This document shows positions 1 through 6,156 of a stretch of 12,635 nt of DNA, in pieces. A program made the translations under genes and the position numbers. Each line of letters opens with the position of its first letter. The first letter of the stretch is position 1. The notes below the pieces were generated by a model that worked only from the letters and a program-made list of their open reading frames with translations, was not told the origin of the DNA and did not search any database. Location of the stretch: the NCBI GenBank assembly GCA_046539045.1, contig JBKHHU010000100.1:1-12635 (forward strand), read 5' to 3'. Source of the DNA: JBKHHU01 sp046539045 (GTDB lineage: Bacteria; Planctomycetota; Phycisphaerae; SM23-33).

Positions 1-25
1 CGACTGCAACCGTTGCGCGATGGTT

Positions 26-85
26 CTCCGCCGTCCCCCGCCCACACTAATGCGACCCGCCGCAGAGTTCGCATTCCCGCATGGC
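26..85. repeat. Imperfect direct repeat, copy 1
   Basis: A 60-bp segment recurs at 172-230 with about 51 of 60 positions identical and one 1-base gap (counted by eye). It contains a perfect 7-bp dyad, AATGCGA (49-55) and TCGCATT (69-75), around a 13-base GC-rich loop. An 11-base word, CAACCGTTGCG, lies just to the left (7-17) and recurs left of copy 2 (141-151), so the repeated unit may be longer, with a ~12-base indel. It lies in non-coding DNA downstream of the xylulokinase gene. I infer an intergenic palindromic repeat; copy number elsewhere cannot be seen here. Confidence 0.7.
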
Positions 86-118
86 CCATCGCGCATCCCT
101 GCCTTCTAGTCACAAAGC

Positions 119-144
119 GTTGGCGGGTCAGGAGACCCGCCAAC
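119..144 (-). terminator. Perfect 11-bp hairpin, probable xylB terminator
   Basis: GTTGGCGGGTC (119-129) and GACCCGCCAAC (134-144) form a perfect 11-bp stem with a 4-base loop. Read leftward from xylulokinase, the stem is followed by GCTTTGTG, a weak T-rich stretch. It lies about 100 bases after the xylulokinase stop, with one copy of the direct repeat on each side. A factor-independent terminator is the simplest reading. The poor T-tract leaves open an mRNA 3'-end stabiliser or a part of the repeat element. Confidence 0.55.
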
Positions 145-171
145 CGTTGCGAAACCGTCATCCACCGGCCA

Positions 172-230
172 CTCCGCCGCCCCACGCCCACACCAATGCG
201 GTTCGCCGCCGAGCTCGCATTCCGCATGGC
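172..230. repeat. Imperfect direct repeat, copy 2
   Basis: This is the second copy of the repeat at 26-85 and ends 13 bases from the xylulokinase stop codon. Its dyad is retained as a 6-bp version, AATGCG (195-200) and CGCATT (216-221), although the bases just inside the stem differ from copy 1. The start-to-start distance of the two 60-bp cores is 146 bases. Confidence 0.7.
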
Positions 231-242
231 GCTCGCCTGCAT

Positions 243-1778
243 TTACATCTCCGGCAGTTCGGCGATGTTGGCGAACTCCTCTTTCAGTGCGTGATAGAGG
301 CGCTGGTATTCATCGTGGTAGGTGGCGTAGAAGTTTTTCATCTTCCGGTCGGCCTTGATTGTGCGGGTGACGCTGATGGCCTGCTTGCACGCCTGTTTGA
401 TGCTGGAATACTGGCCGGTACCGACTGCCGCCAGGAGGGCCACACCGTAGGCGGGGCCTTCTTCGGAGTTGATCGTCTCGCAGGTTTTGCCGTAGATGTC
501 GGCCTGGAGTTGTCGCCAGAACGCGCTGCGTGCGCCACCGCCGGACAGGCGGATCCTGCGGACCTTCGCACCGACTTCCTCGAGCACCTTCACCACATCG
601 TTCATCCCGAAGGTCGCACCTTCCATGACCGAGCGGATCATGTGCTCGCGGGTCGTCCCACCGTGCATTCCGATCCAGCACGCCCGGGCCAGCGGGTCCG
701 AGTGCGGGGTCCGCTCGCCGGTCAGGTACGGCAGCCAGAACAGCCCGTGACACCCGGCAGGGGCCTGCTCTGCCTGGGCGGTCAGCAGCTCGTACGGATC
801 GCACTTCTGCCGTTTGGCCTTGCGGACCTCCGTTTGCCCGAGCGTGTTCCGCAACCACTGGAAGCTGCCCCCCGCAGCCATCACGCAACCGAACATCACG
901 TACTCGCCCTTGACCGACGCGCAGAACGTGCCGACGCGGGATTCCTTGTCGACGTTGTAGTCCTTGCTGTGGGTCAGCACCACACCGGAGGTGCCCATTG
1001 TCGCGCTGGTCAGGCCGTCGCGGACGATCCCGTTGCCGATCGCGCCGGCAGGCTGGTCTCCCCCACCGCCGACCACGGGCGTTCCTTCCGGCACGCCGAG
1101 TTTCTTCGCCGCCTCTGCCGTGATCGTCCCGGTTACCTCGTGGCTCTCGACGACCGGCGGGAGGATGTCGCGATCGATCTGGAACACCTCCAGCATCTTC
1201 GGAGACCAGTCGCGCGTCTTCTGGTTCAGCAGCAGCGTGCCGGACATGTCCGAGACCTCGCCGACGTACTCGCCGGTCATCTTCAGGCGGACGAAATCCT
1301 TCGGCAGGAGCATGTGCTTGATCTGCTCGTAGATCTTCGGCTCGTTCTTGCGGACCCACAGCAGCTTGGTCAATGTGAAGGAGGTCTGGGCCATGTTGCC
1401 GACGAGGCTGATGAGCTTGCTGCGCCCGCCGACGGTTTCCTCGATCTCCGCGGCCTCTGCTGCGGTGCGCTGGTCGTTCCAGATCAGACTCGGCCGGAGG
1501 GGGTCACCCGCACCGTCGGTGATGACCAGGCCGTGCATCTGCCCGCTGAGCCCTATGCCCGCGACATCCTTGCCGTTGATCTTCGCCTTCTTGATGACGG
1601 CCTTGGTGGCCTTGATCGACGCGTTCCACCACTCAGCCGGGTCCTGCTCGGTCCATCCGGGCCTGGGCGTCAGCACGGGGTACTCCACCGTGGCCGTGGC
1701 CAGGACTTCCGCCTCGACGTTCATGATCAGGGCCTTCGTTCCGCTGGTACCGATATCCAGACCGAGATAGTAGCTCAT
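243..1778 (-). CDS. xylB: Xylulokinase (FGGY carbohydrate kinase)
   Basis: Phosphorylates D-xylulose to xylulose 5-phosphate with ATP in the cytoplasm, feeding pentoses into the pentose phosphate pathway. The 511-aa product has the usual XylB length and order: an N-terminal phosphate-binding motif LGLDIGTSGTK (5-15, Asp8), the sugar-site stretch GLSGQMHG (76-83) and IWNDQRT (99-105), GGGGDQPAGA (237-246) with the putative catalytic base Asp241, and the C-terminal FGGY-fold motifs YLTGERTPHSDP (351-362) and LSGGGARS (411-418). I chose the ATG at 1778 over an upstream in-frame one at 1859 because the family starts at this point and GGAAAGGTGG lies just before it; the 27 extra residues are basic and unlike the family. 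The stop is TAA. No xylose isomerase gene is adjacent, so the exact sugar (xylulose or another ketose) is inferred from similarity. Confidence 0.93.
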   Translation of the reverse strand: MSYYLGLDIGTSGTKALIMNVEAEVLATATVEYPVLTPRPGWTEQDPAEWWNASIKATKAVIKKAKINGKDVAGIGLSGQMHGLVITDGAGDPLRPSLIWNDQRTAAEAAEIEETVGGRSKLISLVGNMAQTSFTLTKLLWVRKNEPKIYEQIKHMLLPKDFVRLKMTGEYVGEVSDMSGTLLLNQKTRDWSPKMLEVFQIDRDILPPVVESHEVTGTITAEAAKKLGVPEGTPVVGGGGDQPAGAIGNGIVRDGLTSATMGTSGVVLTHSKDYNVDKESRVGTFCASVKGEYVMFGCVMAAGGSFQWLRNTLGQTEVRKAKRQKCDPYELLTAQAEQAPAGCHGLFWLPYLTGERTPHSDPLARACWIGMHGGTTREHMIRSVMEGATFGMNDVVKVLEEVGAKVRRIRLSGGGARSAFWRQLQADIYGKTCETINSEEGPAYGVALLAAVGTGQYSSIKQACKQAISVTRTIKADRKMKNFYATYHDEYQRLYHALKEEFANIAELPEM

Positions 1779-1858
1779 CGTTCCACCTTTCCGGGATGTC
1801 GTCTGAGCCGGCCGATTGCAACGCTCGCGCCGGCGGGGGCTTGTGGTCAATGCGTGCA

Positions 1859-1887
1859 ATTGAACCAGCGCGGGCGGCAGCTTGCAA
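1859..1887 (-). promoter_or_regulatory. Candidate sigma-70 promoter for xylB
   Basis: Read leftward, TTGCAA (1882-1887) is followed after 17 bases by TTCAAT (1859-1864). The match to the -35/-10 consensus is moderate with optimal spacing. It would give a leader of about 75 bases before the xylulokinase ATG. Found by eye only. Confidence 0.4.
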
Positions 1888-1957
1888 GTCTCCGCTGGGC
1901 GATTGGCGCCGCTCTGGCGGACATTGCAGCCGCTCAGGCGAACCGATGTCGGCTCTA

Positions 1958-1980
1958 GAGCGTATGGACTTCCATAGCTC
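1958..1980. promoter_or_regulatory. Dyad upstream of the PP-loop gene (operator or leader hairpin)
   Basis: GAGC-G-TATGGA (1958-1968) faces TCCATA-GCTC (1971-1980): ten paired bases interrupted by one unpaired G (1962), with a 2-base centre. It lies 48 bases before the ATG at 2029 in the divergent spacer between xylulokinase and the PP-loop gene. The 2-base centre is too tight for a comfortable RNA loop, which favours a protein-binding palindrome; this is inference. Confidence 0.4.
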
Positions 1981-2028
1981 GTGCTCGCTCATTTTTCCGC
2001 CGATGTCGCACGGAAGGAGATCTCTCTT

Positions 2029-3537
2029 ATGCGCCTGGACTACGTTCGGATCGACCGCTGGCCCAAGCTGGCATGGGTGGCGTGCGTTCCCGCCGACGGC
2101 GAGACGATCACCGTCTACCACGGCCCCAAGGTCGAAACCCGCCCACAATGGTTTGCCGGAGCTGTCTGGGACGGACCGTTCGACCACGGGGAAATCGACC
2201 GGACGGACTTGATCTTCGGTACCGGTGGAAAGCTGCGAGACGGCGATGCCGTCTTTGTCTTGCCTGGGCATATGTTCGGCCGTCTCTGGTCCCGCGAGGA
2301 CGGCCGGTCTGCGACCGTCTCCAATACACTCCCGGGCCTGCTGGCGGTGACGGACCTGGACCTGCTGGACAACTACCCGGACTACTCCCGCGACGTTCGC
2401 AGCATGGTGTACGGGCTGGACGACAACGTCGGACGGATCCCCACCACGGGTGGTCCGGTGCGTTTCACGCACTATCGAAACCTGGTCTGGAAAGACGGAC
2501 ACCTGGGACAAGAGGAAAAGCCCGACCCGGCCCCGCATTTCGATAGCTTCCGACAGTACCGGGATTATCTGAGAGCGGCCGCCGAACGACTGGGCGAGAA
2601 CTGCAGATCGTCAAGTCGGTCACATCCGGTGGGTGTGCTGACGAGCATATCCAGCGGGTATGACTCGACGGCTACAGCGACCATCGCCCGGGACGCCGGC
2701 TGCTCGCGAGCGGTGACCATCTGCGAATCCACCAGCCTGTGGCGCGGAAGCGATTCCGGCAAACGGGTGGCGGATTTCCTCGGTCTGGACTGCAACGAGT
2801 ACCCCCGGACGGCGGAGAGCTATCCGGAGGAGACGGCGGTCTGGGCGGGCGAGGGGCGGCCGAACGTGCTCAACTGGACGCAGTTCGATTACGATGAGCC
2901 ACTGTGCCTGCTGTTCACCGGATGTCATGGCGAGAAGATGTGGGACCGTGTCAGTCATGACAGGCCGGACCCGTTCGCCCGGCGAAGCCCGGCCTCGCTG
3001 GGCCTGTGCGAATGGCGATTGATCCGCGGCGTGCTACAAAGCCCCCTGCCGTTCTGGGCGGTGCGACACTCGCATGAACTGCACGCGATCACCGCCCGGG
3101 ACATGGGCCCGTGGGCCATGGGCGACGACGCCTACGACAAACCGATCGCCCGCCGGATCGTGGAGGAAGCCGGCGTCCCGCGAGAGGCGTTCGGACAGGT
3201 CAACAAGAACACGTCGCTGGAAGCACCGTTCTGGTGGCCCTACTCTGCCGATGCCCACGAGAGCTACTGCGACTGGCGAGCCGAGCGCGGGCTGCCGATC
3301 GCCGAGGCGGCTCGCATCGCGCGAATCCGGAAAAGAGCCCACTTCCGCCACCTGCTGTATCTGAACATCGCCAGGCCGATGGGCCGCAAGAGAGGACGCC
3401 CGGACTGGATGCGATATTCCGATGCGTCCGCTCTTTTCTGCTGGGCGAACCAGAGCCTCACGGAACGATACCGCACCGGTCTTGGCGGCCGGTCGCCTCA
3501 GCCGCAGCCGGCCGTGGGCGACGCCCGGGAAGGTTGA
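2029..3537 (+). CDS. Asparagine-synthase-like PP-loop ATPase, unknown substrate
   Basis: A 502-aa protein I recognise only at fold level. The PP-loop, which binds and activates with ATP in the asparagine synthase and N-type ATP pyrophosphatase group, is SSGYDST at residues 208-214 (canonical form SGGxDS). A second AsnB-like signature, TGCHGEKMWD, is at 297-306, the place where AsnB has its Gly/Asp/Glu-rich second ATP-site loop. The N-terminal ~190 residues do not begin with the Met-Cys of a class II glutamine amidotransferase, so ammonia from glutamine is not expected to be the nitrogen source. There is no signal peptide or membrane span. The ATG at 2029 follows a strong GGAAGGAGA (2012-2020); a GTG at 1981 in the same frame has no such site. 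The stop is TGA. The gene is divergent from xylB and alone on its strand. Likely chemistry is adenylation of a carboxylate or similar group; the substrate cannot be named. Confidence 0.75.
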   Translation: MRLDYVRIDRWPKLAWVACVPADGETITVYHGPKVETRPQWFAGAVWDGPFDHGEIDRTDLIFGTGGKLRDGDAVFVLPGHMFGRLWSREDGRSATVSNTLPGLLAVTDLDLLDNYPDYSRDVRSMVYGLDDNVGRIPTTGGPVRFTHYRNLVWKDGHLGQEEKPDPAPHFDSFRQYRDYLRAAAERLGENCRSSSRSHPVGVLTSISSGYDSTATATIARDAGCSRAVTICESTSLWRGSDSGKRVADFLGLDCNEYPRTAESYPEETAVWAGEGRPNVLNWTQFDYDEPLCLLFTGCHGEKMWDRVSHDRPDPFARRSPASLGLCEWRLIRGVLQSPLPFWAVRHSHELHAITARDMGPWAMGDDAYDKPIARRIVEEAGVPREAFGQVNKNTSLEAPFWWPYSADAHESYCDWRAERGLPIAEAARIARIRKRAHFRHLLYLNIARPMGRKRGRPDWMRYSDASALFCWANQSLTERYRTGLGGRSPQPQPAVGDAREG

Positions 3538-3549
3538 TTCCATAAAAGG

Positions 3550-3586
3550 AAAGGCGCGGCCACCCGCAAGGAGTCGCCGCGCCTTT
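3550..3586. terminator. Bidirectional terminator between the PP-loop and aldo/keto reductase genes
   Basis: AAAGGCGCGGC (3550-3560) pairs perfectly with GCCGCGCCTTT (3576-3586), an 11-bp stem with a 15-base loop. TTTGTTTG follows on the + strand and a short CCTTTTATG follows on the - strand. It fills the 72-base gap between two convergent genes and can serve both. Confidence 0.8.
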
Positions 3587-3609
3587 GTTTGTGCGCCGGT
3601 GACGGAGGC

Positions 3610-4602
3610 TCAGCCGTTGAGGATGGCCTCGATCTTTTCCAGTTCGTCTTCACTCAGCGGCTCGGCCTTGGCGGCCTCGATGTTTTCCTCGAGTTGCTCG
3701 ACCTTGCTTGCGCCGATCAGCACGCTGGTAATCCGCTCGTCGCGGAGGATCCAGGTCAGGGCCATCTGGGCCATGGTCTGGCCGCGCTGCCTGGCGATCT
3801 CATTCAGCTTGCGGACCTTGTCCCACGTGCCGTCTTCGACGCGCTGCTGGTACCACTTCTGGCCGCGATCGCCGCGTCGGCCCTGCCGCGAGTCCTCCGG
3901 CAGCCCGTCCAGGTATCGATCGGTCAGCACGCCCTGCGACAGCGGGCAGAACGGGATCACGCCGGTTCCGCACTCGGCGGTGTGCGGCAGCAGATCGCTC
4001 TCGATGTGCCGGCCGAGCATGTTGTAGTACGGCTGGTGGATCGTGATGTGCTCCCACCCGTTGCGGCGGATGATGTCCATCGCGTTGCGGTACTGCACCC
4101 CGTTGTAGTTGCTGACGCCGACATACAACGCCTTGCCCTGCTGAACGATCAGGTTCAGCGCTCCGAGCGTTTCCTCCAGCGGCGTATCCGGGTCCGGACG
4201 GTGATGGTAGAAGATGTCCACGTAGTCCAGATCGAGCCGCTGCAGGGACTGATCGAGACTGGCCACCAGGTACTTCTTGCTGCCGAAGTTCCCGTACGGC
4301 CCCGGCCACATGCCGTAACCCGCCTTGGTGGAGACGATGAGCTCGTCGCGAGGCATGTCCTTGAGCACCTGCCCGACGACCTTCTCACTGTGCCCGCCGG
4401 GCCTGCCGTAGTTGTTGGCCAGGTCGAAATGCGTAATACCGTTGTCGAAGGCGTGGTAGCAGATCTCGCGACACAGGCCTTCGTTGCCCTCATCGCCGAG
4501 CGATTGCCAGAAGCCGATCGACACAGCCGGGAGCTTCAGGCCCGTGCTGCCGCACCGGCGATACGGAATATTGTCATAGCGTTCTTTGGAAAACTCTTTC
4601 AT
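3610..4602 (-). CDS. Aldo/keto reductase, YghZ/Gpr-like
   Basis: An NAD(P)H-dependent carbonyl reductase of 330 aa, full length for the family, expected in the cytoplasm. The catalytic tetrad is visible: Asp60 and Tyr65 in FDLANNYG, Lys93 in STKAGYGMWPGP, His134 in FYHHRPD. The nucleotide-binding end is present as TSVLIGASKVEQLEEN near the C-terminus. FDLANNYG, STKAGYGMWPGPYG and SKKYLVASLDQSLQRL match what I remember of E. coli YghZ, which reduces L-glyceraldehyde 3-phosphate and methylglyoxal; the sub-family call rests on that. The physiological substrate here is unknown. The ATG at 4602 is preceded by AGAGGAA at good spacing; the stop is TGA. It converges with the PP-loop gene and shares its terminator. 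The 39-aa gene upstream lies on the same strand 221 bases away, too far to assume an operon. Confidence 0.9.
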   Translation of the reverse strand: MKEFSKERYDNIPYRRCGSTGLKLPAVSIGFWQSLGDEGNEGLCREICYHAFDNGITHFDLANNYGRPGGHSEKVVGQVLKDMPRDELIVSTKAGYGMWPGPYGNFGSKKYLVASLDQSLQRLDLDYVDIFYHHRPDPDTPLEETLGALNLIVQQGKALYVGVSNYNGVQYRNAMDIIRRNGWEHITIHQPYYNMLGRHIESDLLPHTAECGTGVIPFCPLSQGVLTDRYLDGLPEDSRQGRRGDRGQKWYQQRVEDGTWDKVRKLNEIARQRGQTMAQMALTWILRDERITSVLIGASKVEQLEENIEAAKAEPLSEDELEKIEAILNG

Positions 4603-4742
4603 CGCAGTTCCTCTATGGAGACTTTGTTCGACAACATGACGAACGGTTCTTCCGGAGAATCAGACCTCGGGCGCAGGCGAAATCGCGCGCAGGTGCCCGA
4701 TCGAAGGAGCGGCGGGGTCGGAACAGTCAGACAATGCGAACC

Positions 4743-4763
4743 CCCTGTCTCGGACGGACAGGG
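4743..4763. other. Small hairpin downstream of the 39-aa gene
   Basis: CCCTGTC (4743-4749) and GACAGGG (4757-4763) form a 7-bp stem with a 7-base loop, about 60 bases after the stop of the leftward small membrane protein. No T-run follows on either strand, so it is at best a weak terminator. The rest of 4603-4823 shows no other feature I can support, and no good promoter for the aldo/keto reductase. Confidence 0.3.
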
Positions 4764-4823
4764 CTCCCTCCGGTACTGATGACAAATTCGAAATTGACGG
4801 GCGGTTCTCGGTGAGGCCGTCGA

Positions 4824-4943
4824 CTACTGTTTCTTCTCGTTGCGAACGTTCAGGTAAATAAACGCAAAAATGGCACAAAACGTAATCGCAAGTATGCCCA
4901 GCATCACCGCGAAAGCTGCCCATTCTGTTGCGGAAATGGACAT
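4824..4943 (-). CDS. Small single-span membrane protein (39 aa), hypothetical
   Basis: A 39-aa open frame starting MSISATEW and ending NVRNEKKQ, with ATG at 4941-4943 and TAG at 4824-4826. Residues 9-31 are continuously hydrophobic (AAFAVMLGILAI, then TFCAIFAFIYL) and long enough for one transmembrane helix. The tail carries Arg34, Lys37 and Lys38, so the positive-inside rule predicts N-outside/C-inside. AAAGGAA lies eight bases before the ATG, a strong ribosome site for so short a frame, and a TATGAT -10-like box lies just upstream. It is divergent from the SGNH hydrolase gene. I do not recognise a family; its size resembles the small accessory subunits of respiratory or transport complexes, but nothing here links it to one. 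It is easy to miss because of its length. Confidence 0.62.
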   Translation of the reverse strand: MSISATEWAAFAVMLGILAITFCAIFAFIYLNVRNEKKQ

Positions 4944-4964
4944 TGACACGTTCCTTTCATGGTC

Positions 4965-4992
4965 ATCATAGCCGCTGCCCGACATAAATCTA
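4965..4992 (-). promoter_or_regulatory. Candidate promoter for the 39-aa gene
   Basis: Read leftward, TATGAT (4965-4970) matches the -10 consensus at five of six positions. The -35 region TAGATT (4987-4992, 16-base spacer) is weak. The start site would be about 15-20 bases before the ATG. Confidence 0.35.
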
Positions 4993-5013
4993 CCCAAATC
5001 AACATCGGCCGAC

Positions 5014-5019
5014 TATGAT
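5014..5019 (+). promoter_or_regulatory. Candidate -10 box for the SGNH hydrolase gene
   Basis: TATGAT on the + strand, 37 bases before the TTG start. No convincing -35 hexamer lies 16-18 bases upstream. The same hexamer serves the divergent small gene 49 bases to the left, so 4944-5055 looks like a compact divergent promoter region. Confidence 0.3.
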
Positions 5020-5055
5020 CCCTGTAAGCAACTCCGCGGGAGAAAGGGAAGAGCT

Positions 5056-5685
5056 TTGAGCACACCGAAGATATTCGTGATCGGGGACAGTATCTCTCTG
5101 CAGTACGGGCCGCATCTGGCGCAGATGATTGCCGGCCGGTACGAGTACGGCAGAAAGACCGGTCGTGAGGAGGCACTGAAGGATCTGGACCTGCCGGTCG
5201 GCGCCAACGGAGGCGATTCGGATCGCGTTCTGGCGTATGTTCAGGCGTTGCGGGACGGGGGCGACTGGAAACCGGACCTCGCCCTGATCAACTGCGGACT
5301 GCACGATATCAAACTACCTGCCGATGGTGGCGGAGACCGGCAGGTGCCGCTGGACCGCTACCGGACGAACCTTCGGACAATCGTCGGCATGCTGGGCGAG
5401 TTGGGTATCGGGATGGTCTGGATACGGACAACCCCTGCCGATGAAGAAGTGCACGACCGCCACGAGAAGAGCTTCCGCCGCCTGGCTGCCGACGTGGATG
5501 CGTACAACCGGGCTGCCGACGAGATCATGGAAACTGCTGGGGTGCCCGCGATTGACCTGTTTGCATTCACGCGTTCGCTGGGCGGGCAGGAGATCTTCGA
5601 CGACCACGTCCACTTCCCCGAGCCCATTCAAAAACTGCAGGCCGCCTTCATCGCCGGGTGGCTGGATCGCCATTTCGGCGGCTGA
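5056..5685 (+). CDS. SGNH/GDSL-family hydrolase
   Basis: A 209-aa esterase/deacylase of the SGNH fold. Block I is FVIGDSIS with the nucleophile Ser12. The block II Gly is in GANGGDS (49-55). Block III is NCGLHDIK (79-86), with Asn79 for the oxyanion hole and the Gly-x-x-Asp variant seen in this family. Block V is DDHVHF (182-187) with Asp183 and His186. There is no signal peptide or lipobox, so action in the cytoplasm is likely. The start is a TTG: the frame has no ATG or GTG before the GDS block, and GGGAAG precedes the TTG at proper spacing. Candidate substrates are acetylated sugars or short acyl esters; none can be chosen from the sequence. It stands alone on its strand, divergent from the 39-aa gene and convergent with ppdK. 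Confidence 0.85.
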   Translation: MSTPKIFVIGDSISLQYGPHLAQMIAGRYEYGRKTGREEALKDLDLPVGANGGDSDRVLAYVQALRDGGDWKPDLALINCGLHDIKLPADGGGDRQVPLDRYRTNLRTIVGMLGELGIGMVWIRTTPADEEVHDRHEKSFRRLAADVDAYNRAADEIMETAGVPAIDLFAFTRSLGGQEIFDDHVHFPEPIQKLQAAFIAGWLDRHFGG

Positions 5686-5794
5686 GCCGCACCGGCCTCT
5701 CGCTCCGCCACACCCCCGCCACGACATATCAGTGCCACATCACCCAGGCTCTGCGCCTGCCGCACCTCGCTGCTGCTTGAGGACCGAAAAAACA

Positions 5795-5825
5795 AGGGCC
5801 GCGACGGGGTTGCCGTCACGGCCCT
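5795..5825 (-). terminator. Terminator of ppdK
   Basis: A 13-position stem, AGGGCCGCGACGG (5795-5807) with CCGTCACGGCCCT (5813-5825), has a 5-base loop. The one irregular position (5802/5818) is a C-A mismatch on the + strand but a G-U pair in the leftward transcript. Leftward it is followed by TTGTTTTTTCGG, a good T-tract. Both facts orient it to ppdK, though it may also slow transcription from the SGNH gene. A smaller 6-bp hairpin (CTCGCC 5872-5877, GGCGAG 5886-5891) lies right after the ppdK stop. Confidence 0.8.
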
Positions 5826-5892
5826 GTTCGTCACCGGAGTCTGGGTTTCAGCCTGCCGGTGAGTGGTTCGGCTCGCCTTCGGTCAGGCGAGT

Positions 5893-6156
5893 TTACTTCT
5901 TCTTTTTCCCGCCGGTGGCTTTGCGGGATTTCTTGGCCTTCTTGACCTTTGTCGGCGCGGGCTTCGGTCTGTCGCCGGCCTTGATGGCCGCCTGGGCGGC
6001 AGCAAGACGGGCAACCGGCACGCGGTACGGCGAGCAGGAGACATAGTCCAGCCCGACGTTGTGGCAGAACTCGACCGAGCGGGGCTCGCCACCGTGCTCA
6101 CCACAGATCCCGAGCTTGAGGTCGGGCTTGACCTTCCGGCCCTTCTCCACGGCGAT
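5893..6156 (-). pseudogene. ppdK: C-terminal part of ppdK beyond an in-frame amber codon
   Basis: These 87 codons and their TAA stop are in the same frame as, and directly continue, the main ppdK frame after a TAG at 6157-6159. They encode the end of the PEP/pyruvate barrel: LGICGEHGGEP with the family's catalytic Cys (residue 832 if the TAG is counted as 814), VEFCHNVGLDYVSCSP and ARLAAAQAA. A Lys/Ala/Pro-rich tail of about 25 residues follows (from about 876). Sequence quality is undiminished: no further stops, no shift, and conserved motifs intact. A GTG at 6148-6150 could in principle start an 85-aa product, but I see no ribosome site before it. If the TAG is an error or is read through, this is simply the end of a 901-residue PPDK. 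Confidence 0.85.

Noticed and set aside
1779..1859. Extending xylB to the upstream ATG at 1859
   Set aside because: The 27 added residues are basic and unlike the family, and would start inside the candidate promoter; the ATG at 1778 has the ribosome site.
81..1958. A 625-codon open frame on the + strand opposite xylB
   Set aside because: It is antisense to a clear xylulokinase and runs through the repeats and hairpin into the divergent spacer; no family motif.
1981..2028. GTG at 1981 as the start of the PP-loop gene
   Set aside because: No ribosome site before it, whereas GGAAGGAGA sits correctly before the ATG at 2029.
4660..4923. An 87-codon frame on the - strand overlapping the 39-aa gene
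   Set aside because: It lacks a ribosome site and a coherent protein pattern; the overlapping 39-aa frame has both a ribosome site and a clean membrane helix.
6148..6150. GTG as an independent start for a separate C-terminal PPDK fragment
   Set aside because: No Shine-Dalgarno upstream; the codon is simply the conserved Val in the PPDK helix.
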